A stretch of DNA of 18,089 nt from Syntrophomonadaceae bacterium. Lineage in GTDB: Bacteria > Bacillota > Syntrophomonadia > Syntrophomonadales > Syntrophomonadaceae. Within the stretch, counting starts at the first letter, position 1. Each line of letters starts with the position of its first letter. Where the stretch lies: contig DUSB01000131.1 of NCBI GenBank assembly GCA_012840625.1, positions 1 to 18,089 on the forward strand. Reading direction: 5' to 3'. The position numbers were made by a program, and so were the translations under genes. The notes beneath the pieces were generated by a model. It was not told where the DNA came from. It made no database searches and was given only the letters and a program-made list of their open reading frames with translations. Of the stretch, positions 1 to 7,822 are shown piece after piece.

Positions 1-255
1 ATTATGACCGACGCAGGTCAGATGGGCCAGAGATTCAACCCCATACTGCGAACGAATTCTGGAAGCAATTTCAACGGTACGACCCTGTTTTCCACCGCCC
101 GCACCGTATGTGACACTGATATAGTCCGGTTTTAATACCTGCAAGCGATCCAGGGTATCAAACACCGTTGCCAGAGAATAATTCGCCTTTGGCGGGAATA
201 CCTCCAGAGAAATCAATGGTCCCATCCCTCTATCAAACAACTCTTTGATCTTCAT
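1..255 (-). CDS. metF: 5,10-methylenetetrahydrofolate reductase, N-terminal part (cut by window start)
   Basis: Only the first 85 residues are in the window; the gene runs off the left edge. The enzyme reduces 5,10-methylene-THF to 5-methyl-THF in the cytoplasm, for methionine synthesis or, in anaerobes, the methyl branch of the Wood-Ljungdahl pathway. The visible part shows the family pattern: LEVFPPK at residues 17-23 (E18 matches the catalytic Glu of the EFFPP-type motif), then DYISVTYGAGG (44-54) and ESLAHLTCVGH (74-84), parts of the FAD/folate barrel. The ATG at 255 has GGAGG seven bases upstream. It lies 54 nt downstream of icd, so it is probably the next gene of the same transcript. 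Whether a metV partner or a C-terminal extension follows cannot be seen. Confidence 0.9.
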   Translation of the reverse strand, partial: MKIKELFDRGMGPLISLEVFPPKANYSLATVFDTLDRLQVLKPDYISVTYGAGGGKQGRTVEIASRIRSQYGVESLAHLTCVGHN

Positions 256-292
256 AACGAAGCCTCCACCCATTACGGTAATCCTTACGGAT

Positions 293-314
293 ATACCACT
301 ACCATACCACTACC
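293..314. repeat. Perfect 11-bp tandem duplication across the icd stop codon
   Basis: ATACCACTACC occurs twice, head to tail, at 293-303 and 304-314. The icd stop codon (310-312 on the complement) lies in the second copy on the plus strand. It looks like a small slippage duplication at the 3' end of icd. No function is implied. Confidence 0.7.
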
Positions 315-1575
315 CCATATTGCTGATTAACGCCTCTCCAAATTGAGAGCATTTTACTTCTTTTGCATCTTCCATCAAGCGTGCAAAATCATAGGTTACT
401 ATTTTACTGGCAATCGTTTTGTTCATACTCTGAACAATCAAGTCAGCCGCTTCGTTCCATCCCATATATCGCAACATCATATCCCCCGATAAGATGACCG
501 AGGATGGATTTACCTTATCAAGACCTGCATATTTAGGTGCAGTACCGTGTGTTGCTTCAAAGATTGCATGTCCGGTCTCATAATTAATGTTAGCGCCCGG
601 GGCAATACCAATGCCCCCAACCTGAGCAGCCAGCGCATCTGAGATGTAGTCTCCATTGAGATTGAGGGTTGCCACCACATCAAATTCACGGGGACGAGTT
701 AAGATCTGCTGCAAGAAAATGTCGGCAATAGCATCTTTTATAAGAATCTTGCCTGCAGCTAAAGCTTTTTCCTGAGCCTCATCAGCGGTTTGTTTACCGT
801 GCTTTTCTTTGATGCGATCATATTCATTCCAGGTAAACACCTGATGAGGAAATTCCCTCTCCGCTAACTCATAACCCCATTTTTTAAACGCACCCTCTGT
901 ATATTTCATAATGTTCCCCTTATGTACTAGAGTGACACTTTTTCTCCCCTCCTGCAACGCATAGCGAATCGCTGCACGAACTAATCGTTCTGTTCCCTCG
1001 CGGGATACTGGTTTGACACCTATACCTGAACTTGCAGGAAAACGTATTTGCTTGACTCCCATTTCATCCTGCAGAAAGCGAATCACCCGGTTAGCTTCTG
1101 GGCTACCCTGCTCCCATTCAATTCCAGCATAAATATCCTCAGTATTTTCCCTGAAGATGACCATGTTGCAATCCTGCGGACGTTTAACCGGAGAAGGTAC
1201 CCCCTGGAAATAGCGCACCGGCCGTAAACAGGTATAGAGGTCAAGCGTCTGCCTTAAGGCCACATTTAAAGAACGAATCCCACCGCCTACGGGAGTGGTT
1301 AAGGGTCCTTTAATCGCTACTAGGTATTCGCGCAGCGTATCTATAGTCTCTTCTGGCAGCCACTCTCCCGTCTGCTTATAAGCCTTTTCTCCCGCTAGCA
1401 CCTCTTTCCATATAATACGCCGTTGACCACCATAAGCTTTTTCTACCGCTGCCTCTAAAACACGAGAAGCCGCATTCCAGATATCTGGACCGGTTCCATC
1501 ACCAATGATAAATGGGATTATGGGCTGATCAGGAACCTGCAAAACACCCTGCTGCATAACAATTTTTTCCGCCAT
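310..1575 (-). CDS. icd: NADP-dependent isocitrate dehydrogenase (E. coli Icd type)
   Basis: Converts isocitrate to 2-oxoglutarate and CO2 with NADP+ reduction in the cytoplasm. The 421 residues align along their whole length with E. coli Icd. Substrate residues are seen at S102, N104 and R108 (GGIRSLNVALRQ, 98-109), R118, R142 (RENTEDIYAGIE, 142-153), Y149 and K219. The metal-site signature LNGDYISDALAAQVGG is at 306-321. HGTAPKYAG (343-351) supplies K348 and Y349, and VTYDFARLM (393-401) supplies Y395 and R399. These are the four residues that mark NADP rather than NAD use in E. coli Icd. The ATG at 1575 has GGAGG six bases upstream. It follows the LeuD-like subunit by 62 nt and is the last step of the three-enzyme set. 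A homoisocitrate or isopropylmalate dehydrogenase is less likely because the isocitrate/NADP residues are intact. Confidence 0.95.
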   Translation of the reverse strand: MAEKIVMQQGVLQVPDQPIIPFIIGDGTGPDIWNAASRVLEAAVEKAYGGQRRIIWKEVLAGEKAYKQTGEWLPEETIDTLREYLVAIKGPLTTPVGGGIRSLNVALRQTLDLYTCLRPVRYFQGVPSPVKRPQDCNMVIFRENTEDIYAGIEWEQGSPEANRVIRFLQDEMGVKQIRFPASSGIGVKPVSREGTERLVRAAIRYALQEGRKSVTLVHKGNIMKYTEGAFKKWGYELAEREFPHQVFTWNEYDRIKEKHGKQTADEAQEKALAAGKILIKDAIADIFLQQILTRPREFDVVATLNLNGDYISDALAAQVGGIGIAPGANINYETGHAIFEATHGTAPKYAGLDKVNPSSVILSGDMMLRYMGWNEAADLIVQSMNKTIASKIVTYDFARLMEDAKEVKCSQFGEALISNMG

Positions 1576-1620
1576 GTCAAGCCTCCTTTATATGAATAAA
1601 CCATAGGAAGCCCTGCTCCC

Positions 1621-1633
1621 CATTAGTCTAATG
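1621..1633. repeat. 13-bp dyad in the leuD-like/icd gap
   Basis: CATTAGTCTAATG is a perfect palindrome around one central base, in the 62-nt gap between the LeuD-like gene and icd. The centre is too short for a stable RNA hairpin, so if it matters it would be as a protein-binding dyad. It may also be chance. Confidence 0.35.
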
Positions 1634-1637
1634 CGTC

Positions 1638-2138
1638 CTATTCGAAATTAAAACCACCGTATTTTTTAAAATGCTCCACCAATCCTCCATCGGACAGAAT
1701 CTTCAACATAACGGGCGGTAAAGGGGTAATCGGTATTTCTATTTCTTTGCTGAGATTATAGAGTACGCCCCCTTCAAGATCGACCTTCAATTCATCCCCG
1801 GGATCAATCTGGTCAGTATCACATTCGATAAGAGGTAAACCGGTATTAATACAATTGCGGTAAAAAATCCGCGCAAAGGATTTTGCAATCACCGCACCAA
1901 TATCTGCATTAATAATCGCCAGTGGTGCCTGTTCCCTTGAAGAGCCACAGCCGAAATTCCGGCCAGCAACAATGAAATCACCTTTATTAACTTTAGAATA
2001 AAAGTCTGGATCTAAATCTTCCATTACATGCCGGGCTAGTTCTTTCATATCAAGAGTTTTAAATTTATACCGCCCCGATATGATGTAATCAGTGTTGACA
2101 TCATCCCCAAATTTATGGGCCCTGCCCTGTAAATCCAT
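1638..2138 (-). CDS. Aconitase / 3-isopropylmalate dehydratase-type small subunit (LeuD family, HacB-like)
   Basis: Small swivelling subunit of a two-subunit hydro-lyase; with the adjacent large subunit it interconverts a 2-hydroxy tricarboxylate and its isomer through the dehydrated acid. The protein is 166 residues, usual for the archaeal-type LeuD/homoaconitase small subunits. Motifs are GRAHKFGDDVNTD (5-17), GRNFGCGSSREQAP (59-72) and AKSFARIFYRNCINTGLPLIE (from 85). The specificity loop after the first motif reads YKFKT (24-28), where isopropylmalate enzymes have YLVY and homoaconitase has YLRT. The basic residues suggest a substrate with an extra carboxylate, such as citrate or homocitrate. 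I chose the ATG at 2138 because GGGAGG stands eight bases upstream; the upstream in-frame ATG at 2177 lies inside the large-subunit gene and the extra 13 residues are not family-like. There are 13 nt between the large-subunit stop and this start. Confidence 0.9.
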   Translation of the reverse strand: MDLQGRAHKFGDDVNTDYIISGRYKFKTLDMKELARHVMEDLDPDFYSKVNKGDFIVAGRNFGCGSSREQAPLAIINADIGAVIAKSFARIFYRNCINTGLPLIECDTDQIDPGDELKVDLEGGVLYNLSKEIEIPITPLPPVMLKILSDGGLVEHFKKYGGFNFE

Positions 2139-2151
2139 GCCTATTTCCTCC

Positions 2152-3408
2152 CTACTCAATGTGTTCGCGTGGATCACTGATCTCGCCTTTTAGCACTGAA
2201 GCAGCCACGGTCGCTGGAGACCCAAGGTAGATAAAAGCATTGGGATTACCCATTCTTCCCTTGAAATTCCGATTGGCCGTCGAAATAACATTTTCTCCAT
2301 CGGAGGGTACACCATTATGTGTTCCTACACATGGACCACAACCCGGAGTAACAACTGCTGCACCTGCTTGCACAAAGGTTTCAATTAATCCCTCACGTAT
2401 TGCCTGGATGAAAACCTGTCGCGATGAAGGGGCTATAATCAAGCGGTTATCTTTATGAATCTTCTTGCCTTTTAGTATGCTGGCTGCAATACGCAAGTCT
2501 TCCAAACGCCCATTGGTACAGGTACCAATAAGTCCTTGCTGTATAGGCGTCCCCACCACCTCTGTAATCGGGGACACATTATCTACTGTATGCGGCTTGG
2601 CTACCTGTGGCTCCAGGCTAGAAACATCATACTCTTTTATTCGAGCATAGCGAGCATCTTCATCAGACTCCACCGCTTGTATGACGCGTTTACTATGTGC
2701 CTGAACCCAATCTATTGTTTTCTGATCAGCACGCATCAGGCCTACTTTAGCTCCCATTTCAATAGCCATATTGCTCATCGTAAATCGAGCTTCAACGGAT
2801 AGATCATCCACTGCCTCACCGGTATATTCAGCTGCCATATAGGTAGCTCCATCAGCGCTTACATCACCAATCAGATAGAGGATCAAATCCTTGGAATAGA
2901 CCCCCGCTGGAAGTTTGCCATTGAGAACAAATTTAAAGGTCTCCGGCACCTTAAACCAGAGCTTGCCTGAAACCAATCCTGCCGCCAGATCAGTTGAACC
3001 TACCCCGGTAGAAAAGACATTAATGGCTCCATAGGTACAGGTATGAGAGTCAGCACCAATAACCAGATCACCCGGTACAACATGTCCCTGTTCCGGTAAA
3101 AGTTGATGACAAACACCATCACCAATATCGTATAAATATATGCCCTGTTGAGCTGCAAAATCACGCATCTGTTTATGCAAAGCTGATACACCCTGCAAAG
3201 GAGAAGGTGCACTGTGGTCAATAACCATAGCAATACGGGACGGATCAAAAACCTTTTTTGCCTGCATATCTTCAAAGGCGCGAATAGCCAGTCCAGAGGT
3301 TCCATCCTGTCCCATCACAAAATCCAGATCAGCTACCACAATATCATTGGCATATGCATCCTGACCACTCTTGTGAGAAAGAATCTTTTCCGCTATCGTT
3401 TTACCCAA
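2152..3408 (-). CDS. Aconitase / 3-isopropylmalate dehydratase-type large subunit (LeuC family, HacA-like)
   Basis: Large [4Fe-4S] subunit of the isomerase whose small subunit follows. It is 418 residues, usual for the short archaeal/clostridial LeuC-type proteins. GADSHTCTYG lies near 118-127. The three cluster ligands are C297 in GTCTNGR and C357 and C360 in PGCGPCVGTH. NRNFKGRMG lies near 380-388 and IYLGSPATVAAS near 393-404. The start is TTG: the protein reads from two successive TTG codons (3411 and 3408), and I prefer 3408, which gives the family-typical MGKTIAEKI start and eight bases to GAGAGG. The ribosome site overlaps the end of the synthase gene just upstream, so translation is probably coupled. 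Between a NifV-like synthase and an NADP-Icd, aconitase is the likeliest activity; homoaconitase or isopropylmalate isomerase remain possible. Confidence 0.91.
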   Translation of the reverse strand: MGKTIAEKILSHKSGQDAYANDIVVADLDFVMGQDGTSGLAIRAFEDMQAKKVFDPSRIAMVIDHSAPSPLQGVSALHKQMRDFAAQQGIYLYDIGDGVCHQLLPEQGHVVPGDLVIGADSHTCTYGAINVFSTGVGSTDLAAGLVSGKLWFKVPETFKFVLNGKLPAGVYSKDLILYLIGDVSADGATYMAAEYTGEAVDDLSVEARFTMSNMAIEMGAKVGLMRADQKTIDWVQAHSKRVIQAVESDEDARYARIKEYDVSSLEPQVAKPHTVDNVSPITEVVGTPIQQGLIGTCTNGRLEDLRIAASILKGKKIHKDNRLIIAPSSRQVFIQAIREGLIETFVQAGAAVVTPGCGPCVGTHNGVPSDGENVISTANRNFKGRMGNPNAFIYLGSPATVAASVLKGEISDPREHIE

Positions 3409-3413
3409 CAAAT

Positions 3414-4580
3414 TTACCTCTCTTTCGTGAATTCCTCATAAATATACATTAATTCCTTATCAAAAAGGGAACGCTTTTTGTCAATGGCCATTTGACGTAT
3501 TCGTTTTAAGATTTCCTGTGCCGCTTCATTGCTTAACTCAATGCCATACTCACGAAACTTTGCTTTCACCGATGCTGATCCCGAATGTTTACCCAGCACC
3601 ATCTGACGCGTCAAGCCCACCTCTTCGGGCTTAAAAACTTCATATGTTAGCGGGTTCTTCAAGACCCCATCTCCATGAATACCGGATTCATGGGCAAAGA
3701 TATTGGAACCTACAATGGGTTTATTAACCGGAAGGGCTCTGCCGGAAGCATCCGCTACAAACTGAGCCACTTCACGAAAAAGAGTGGTATCATACTTGAC
3801 TCCGATATTCATAAGATACTTCATTCCCATAATAACTTCCTGCAGGCAGGCATTCCCTGCGCGCTCCCCAAGCCCGTTGACGGTAACACCAACATAATTA
3901 GCCCCGGCATAAATGCCAGCCAGTGCATTGGCTCCAGCCATGCCGAAATCATTATGGGTATGCATCTCAATATCCAGCCCCACCGCATCATGTAAGGTCT
4001 TAATATACCGAAAGGTGGTCAAAGGATTTAAAATGCCGACTGTATCACAAAAGCGCATCCGATCCGCACCGGCCTGTTTAGCAGTTAGCGCAAATTCAGC
4101 CAAATAATCCATATCGGATCGGGAGGCATCCTCGGCATTAACCGATACGTAAAGGCCATGATCCTTGGCAAACTTTACTGCATCTGCCATGCGTCTGATG
4201 ACATCTTCACGGGTGGTTTGAAGTTTATGCTCAATATGGATATCAGAAGTGGATATCGAAATTGCTACCGCATCTACCCCACACTCCAGTGATTCTTTAA
4301 TATCGGCAATAACAGCCCGATTCCAGGCCATAATGCTGGCATTCAGGCCCAAATTAACAATATCTTTAATACATTCTTTTTCAAATCCACCCATAATTGG
4401 TATACCTGCTTCAATCTGGTCTACCCCGATTTGATCCAGGTATTTAGCAATTTGAATTTTTTCATCATTGGAAAATACTACTCCCGCCGTTTGCTCGCCA
4501 TCACGCAATGTAGTATCAACGATATAAACCCGGGCATCCTCCTGTGTGAACCAATCGCGGTTCTTCATCGTCCATGTCAT
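3414..4580 (-). CDS. Homocitrate synthase/NifV-like acyltransferase; probable Re-citrate synthase
   Basis: DRE-TIM metallolyase that condenses acetyl-CoA with a 2-oxo acid. The 388 residues form one catalytic barrel and lack the C-terminal regulatory domain of LeuA. Motifs: DTTLRDGEQ (22-30, substrate and metal Arg/Asp), EAGIP (57-61), NAEDASR (148-154), HTHNDFG (207-213, metal ligands H207 and H209), NGLGERAGN (235-243), HESGIH (297-302) and LGKHSG (329-334). The sequence is closest to NifV homocitrate synthases. No nif genes are near; the next genes are LeuC/LeuD-type isomerase subunits and an NADP-Icd with isocitrate residues. In Clostridium kluyveri and some other anaerobes, relatives of this family are Re-citrate synthases, and I infer the same role here. 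The ATG at 4580 has GGGAGG upstream within the end of gatB, one base after the gatB stop, so it is read with the gat operon. Confidence 0.88.
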   Translation of the reverse strand: MTWTMKNRDWFTQEDARVYIVDTTLRDGEQTAGVVFSNDEKIQIAKYLDQIGVDQIEAGIPIMGGFEKECIKDIVNLGLNASIMAWNRAVIADIKESLECGVDAVAISISTSDIHIEHKLQTTREDVIRRMADAVKFAKDHGLYVSVNAEDASRSDMDYLAEFALTAKQAGADRMRFCDTVGILNPLTTFRYIKTLHDAVGLDIEMHTHNDFGMAGANALAGIYAGANYVGVTVNGLGERAGNACLQEVIMGMKYLMNIGVKYDTTLFREVAQFVADASGRALPVNKPIVGSNIFAHESGIHGDGVLKNPLTYEVFKPEEVGLTRQMVLGKHSGSASVKAKFREYGIELSNEAAQEILKRIRQMAIDKKRSLFDKELMYIYEEFTKER

Positions 4581-4581
4581 C

Positions 4582-6033
4582 TTATCCCTCCCTGTCTAAA
4601 TGCTCCTTTAATAATTGATTAACGATAGCAGGATTAGCTTTACCACGTGTTTTTTTCATCACCTGACCAACGAAAAAACCAAAAGCCTTATCTTTCCCGC
4701 TGCGATAATCATCAACCACTTTAGGATTACTGGCTATAATTTCTGCAATCATAGCTTGCAGCACTTCCGGGTCTGAAATCTGTATCAAACCTTTTTCTTC
4801 AACAATTTGTTCCGGATCCTTTCCGGTCATAAACATTTCTTCAAAAACTTTTTTGGCTATCTTGCCACTAATTTTGCCTTCATCAATCATTTTGAGCATA
4901 CTGACCAGCCCTTCAGGCCGAACCCTGACCTCTTGAATCTCTATATTATTTTGATTCAATAGACGTGCCATTTCTCCCATCATCCAGTTAGAAAGCGTTT
5001 TAGCATCTGGATATACCTGCAGGCATTCATCGAAAAAGGCCAGGGTATCCGGGCTCAGGGTTATAATCGAGGCATCATATTCTGGTAAGCCATATTCGTC
5101 CATTAAACGCTGCTGAGCCTGGTCAGGAAGCTCCGGCATGGAGGCACGGATACGATCAATCCACTCCTGACTGATAAATAAAGGGGGAAGATCAGGATCA
5201 GGAAAATAACGATAATCGTCTGCTTCTTCTTTGGAACGCATGGAACGGGTTACACCACTTTCCTCATCCCAGGTCATGGTCTCCTGTATAATTTCTTCTC
5301 CGTCTTCCAGAGCCTCAATCTGCCGTTTGGCTTCATAATCTACAGCTCTTTCCAGCGCCCGAAATGAATTTAAATTCTTAATCTCGGTACGAACACCCAG
5401 TTCTTTTTGTCCTATCGGTCGCACAGAAACATTGGCATCACAGCGTAGAGAACCCTCCTGCATTTTACAGTCGGAAACTCCAGCAAAGAGAAGAATAGCG
5501 CGCAGCTTTTCCATATAGGCCCGTGCTTCCGCCCCACTCCTCATGTCTGGCTCAGAAACAATTTCCAGCAGAGGAACCCCGGAACGATTAAGATCAACCA
5601 AAGAAAAGGGCGTGGTAGTAATGTCGCCTTGGTGAATCAGCTTGCCGGCATCTTCTTCCATATGAGCCCGGGTAATACCAATCCGTTTTTTCTCCCCGTC
5701 TATTTCAATATCTAAATACCCCTTTTTACATATGGGTGCATCAAATTGTGATATCTGATAGGCTTTGGGTAAATCCGGATAGAAATAATTTTTACGGTCA
5801 AATTTACAGTGCTCTGCAATTTCCGCATTAAGCGCCAGTCCTGTACGAATGGCCAATTCCACCACTTTTTCATTTAAGACCGGCAGCATCCCTGGAAAAC
5901 CTGCACACACCGGACATACCTGAGTATTCGGCTCGGCACCAAAAGCAGTAGAACATCCACAAAAAATCTTGCTGGCTGTCTTTAGCTCCGCATGAACCTC
6001 CAGACCTACAACTGTTTCATACTGTACATCCAT
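4582..6033 (-). CDS. gatB: Asp-tRNA(Asn)/Glu-tRNA(Gln) amidotransferase subunit B
   Basis: tRNA-binding and kinase subunit of GatCAB, which phosphorylates and then amidates Glu on tRNA-Gln (or Asp on tRNA-Asn). At 483 residues it has the usual length. Visible are the N-terminal GLEVHAELKT, the four-cysteine zinc site C25, C27, C40, C43, YFYPDLPKAYQISQ (84-97), HMEEDAGK (125-132), LNRSGVPLLEIVSEPD (149-164), MQEGSLRCDANVS (192-204) and a C-terminal YqeY-like helical tail (about 330-483) with GKISGKIAKKVFEEM. The ATG at 6033 directly follows the gatA stop with no base between, and GGAGGTG stands upstream. The downstream synthase starts one base after its stop. Confidence 0.97.
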   Translation of the reverse strand: MDVQYETVVGLEVHAELKTASKIFCGCSTAFGAEPNTQVCPVCAGFPGMLPVLNEKVVELAIRTGLALNAEIAEHCKFDRKNYFYPDLPKAYQISQFDAPICKKGYLDIEIDGEKKRIGITRAHMEEDAGKLIHQGDITTTPFSLVDLNRSGVPLLEIVSEPDMRSGAEARAYMEKLRAILLFAGVSDCKMQEGSLRCDANVSVRPIGQKELGVRTEIKNLNSFRALERAVDYEAKRQIEALEDGEEIIQETMTWDEESGVTRSMRSKEEADDYRYFPDPDLPPLFISQEWIDRIRASMPELPDQAQQRLMDEYGLPEYDASIITLSPDTLAFFDECLQVYPDAKTLSNWMMGEMARLLNQNNIEIQEVRVRPEGLVSMLKMIDEGKISGKIAKKVFEEMFMTGKDPEQIVEEKGLIQISDPEVLQAMIAEIIASNPKVVDDYRSGKDKAFGFFVGQVMKKTRGKANPAIVNQLLKEHLDREG

Positions 6034-7488
6034 CTATTTCACCTCCAGATGAGGTTTAGCCCTATGAAATTCTGTTTGTTGTTCAAAGGCAAAAGCAGCC
6101 TTTAGCATGCTTGCTTCATCAAAAGCTCTACCAATTATCTGCATGCCTATGGGCAAACCATCAGCAAAACCGCAGGGGATAGACATTCCTGGTAGTCCGG
6201 CCATATTAACCGGAACGGTAAGAATATCATTCATATACAGGGTTAAAGGATCGTCTATCTCTTCATCTATCTTAAAGGCTGTACGGGTTGTAGTAGGGCA
6301 TATGATCAGATCATAATCTGCAAAGATGCGTTCAAAATCCTGCTTGATAAGCTGGCGCACCTTGAGTGCCTTCAGGTAGTACTCCTCATAATAACCTGAG
6401 CTCAAGGCATAGGTTCCCAGCAAAAGGCGCCTTTTTACCTCATCACCAAATCCCCGGGCACGACTTTGGGAAAACATCTCCACCACATTTTCAGCTTCCA
6501 TATCTCGCAGTCCATAGCGCACACCATCAAAGCGCGCCAAATTAGCCGATGCCTCTGCCGGTGCAATTAAATAATACGTCGGTAAGGCATATTCACTACA
6601 GGGCAGTGAGACCTCTTCCAGCTCTGCACCCAGTGATTCGTACAACTGCAGCGCATTTTTTACCGCAGCACGAACATCTTCATCCACACCTGCTTGAAAA
6701 TATTCGCGCGGGAAAGCAATCTTCATACCGCGCACCTCACCATCGAGGAATTGTGTATAATCCGGTACTGCTGTATTTACGCTAGTTGAATCCATGGGAT
6801 CATATCCACTGATATGATTTAATATAATGGCAGCATCCATCACATCCCTGGTCAGGGTCCCCACCTGATCTAGTGAAGAAGAATACGAAACAACACCCCA
6901 GCGTGATACCCGTCCATAGGTAGGCTTTAATCCTACTACACCACAAAAAGCAGCCGGCTGACGAATCGAGCCACCTGTATCGGTTCCCAATGAGAACGGT
7001 ACCTGTTCAGCAGCCACCGCAGCAGCTGATCCACCCGATGAGCCGCCTGGCACCCGCTGCAAGTCCCACGGGTTACGCGTGGTGAAAAAAGCTGAATGTT
7101 CCGTTGATGAACCCATGGCAAACTCATCCATGTTTAATTTACCCACCAATATCCCGCCTGCTTCTTCCAGACGCCTGCCCGCATAACTATCGTAAGGAGG
7201 GACAAAATCTTCTAACATTCTGGAGCAGCAGGTGGTACGAATATCCCGGGTACAAAAAAGATCCTTCAATGCATATGGAATACCGGCCAGGTTTTGATAG
7301 TTTCCCATTTTATCAATCTGGCTGGCCTTTTCATAGGCCTTTTCTTCCGTCAGGGTTACAAAAGAAGCTATCTTTTCATCGGTGGCATGAATACGGGAAA
7401 AAATAGAGCGGGTAATCTCTTGAGCAGAACTTTCTTTACGGGCCAGTAATTTCTGTAATTCATGCACAGTTAACTCGTATAGTTCCAT
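6034..7488 (-). CDS. gatA: Asp-tRNA(Asn)/Glu-tRNA(Gln) amidotransferase subunit A
   Basis: Glutaminase subunit of GatCAB; it releases ammonia from glutamine and channels it to GatB. It is an amidase-signature protein of 484 residues from the chosen start. The Ser-cisSer-Lys triad is K75 (in YALKDLF), S150 (in GGSSGGSAAAVA) and S174 (in TDTGGSIRQPA), with the spacing of Staphylococcus GatA. The C-terminal GLPIGMQIIGRAFDE is typical. I chose the ATG at 7488: AGGGGG lies seven bases upstream, whereas the in-frame GTG at 7494 would touch that site. The start lies 11 nt after the gatC stop, in the same operon. Confidence 0.97.
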   Translation of the reverse strand: MELYELTVHELQKLLARKESSAQEITRSIFSRIHATDEKIASFVTLTEEKAYEKASQIDKMGNYQNLAGIPYALKDLFCTRDIRTTCCSRMLEDFVPPYDSYAGRRLEEAGGILVGKLNMDEFAMGSSTEHSAFFTTRNPWDLQRVPGGSSGGSAAAVAAEQVPFSLGTDTGGSIRQPAAFCGVVGLKPTYGRVSRWGVVSYSSSLDQVGTLTRDVMDAAIILNHISGYDPMDSTSVNTAVPDYTQFLDGEVRGMKIAFPREYFQAGVDEDVRAAVKNALQLYESLGAELEEVSLPCSEYALPTYYLIAPAEASANLARFDGVRYGLRDMEAENVVEMFSQSRARGFGDEVKRRLLLGTYALSSGYYEEYYLKALKVRQLIKQDFERIFADYDLIICPTTTRTAFKIDEEIDDPLTLYMNDILTVPVNMAGLPGMSIPCGFADGLPIGMQIIGRAFDEASMLKAAFAFEQQTEFHRAKPHLEVK

Positions 7489-7499
7489 TTTCACACCCC

Positions 7500-7784
7500 C
7501 TAAATAATCTTTGGTACCTTAAAATGAAAATCTTCAACCAGGGGGCCGTTGGCGAGAATCTCATCACGGCTGGCTGATGATCGAATTTCGTCGGCGCGAA
7601 ATCTATTGGATACAGGTAAAATGTAAATTAAGGGCTCCACCTCGCTGGTATCCAATTCATCTAATTTATCAACATATTTTAAAATAGAGCTCAATTGTTC
7701 AGCAAAAAATTCCTTTTCAGCATCCGTAATCTTTAATCGAGCCTTTAAAGCAAGATCTTCTACCTCTTTAGCTGTTAAAGCCAT
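7500..7784 (-). CDS. gatC: Asp-tRNA(Asn)/Glu-tRNA(Gln) amidotransferase subunit C
   Basis: Small linker subunit that wraps between GatA and GatB and stabilises the complex. It has 94 residues, the normal size. The sequence runs from LTAKEVEDLALKARL through FFAEQLSSILKYVDKLDELDTSEVEPL to a C-terminal FHFKVPKII, all typical of the family. The ATG at 7784 has AAGGAGG seven bases upstream. An open frame extends upstream to 7850, but that stretch contains the promoter and gives no family-like sequence. It is the first gene of the gatCAB run. A tRNA-dependent route to Gln (or Asn) suggests that GlnRS and/or AsnRS is absent in this organism. Confidence 0.95.
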   Translation of the reverse strand: MALTAKEVEDLALKARLKITDAEKEFFAEQLSSILKYVDKLDELDTSEVEPLIYILPVSNRFRADEIRSSASRDEILANGPLVEDFHFKVPKII

Positions 7785-7822
7785 CAAGCTACCTCCTTGT
7801 ATGCAGCAAACATTTATGTCCA

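Noticed and set aside
2139..2177. Longer start (ATG at 2177) for the small isomerase subunit
   Set aside because: It overlaps the large-subunit gene, adds 13 unlike residues and lacks a ribosome site; the ATG at 2138 has a strong one.
3414..4580. Reading the synthase as NifV for nitrogenase cofactor
   Set aside because: No nif gene is nearby and the gene sits with an isomerase pair and icd; the sequence kinship to NifV alone does not decide the substrate.
310..4580. Reading the block as a 2-aminoadipate lysine pathway or a leucine operon
   Set aside because: The dehydrogenase is a true NADP-Icd with isocitrate residues, not a LeuB or homoisocitrate dehydrogenase, and no leuB, lysN or lysW-type gene is present.
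2240..4622. Several plus-strand open frames of 60-106 codons opposite the isomerase and synthase genes
   Set aside because: They lie wholly opposite well-identified genes, have no family-like sequence and no consistent ribosome sites; they are shadows.
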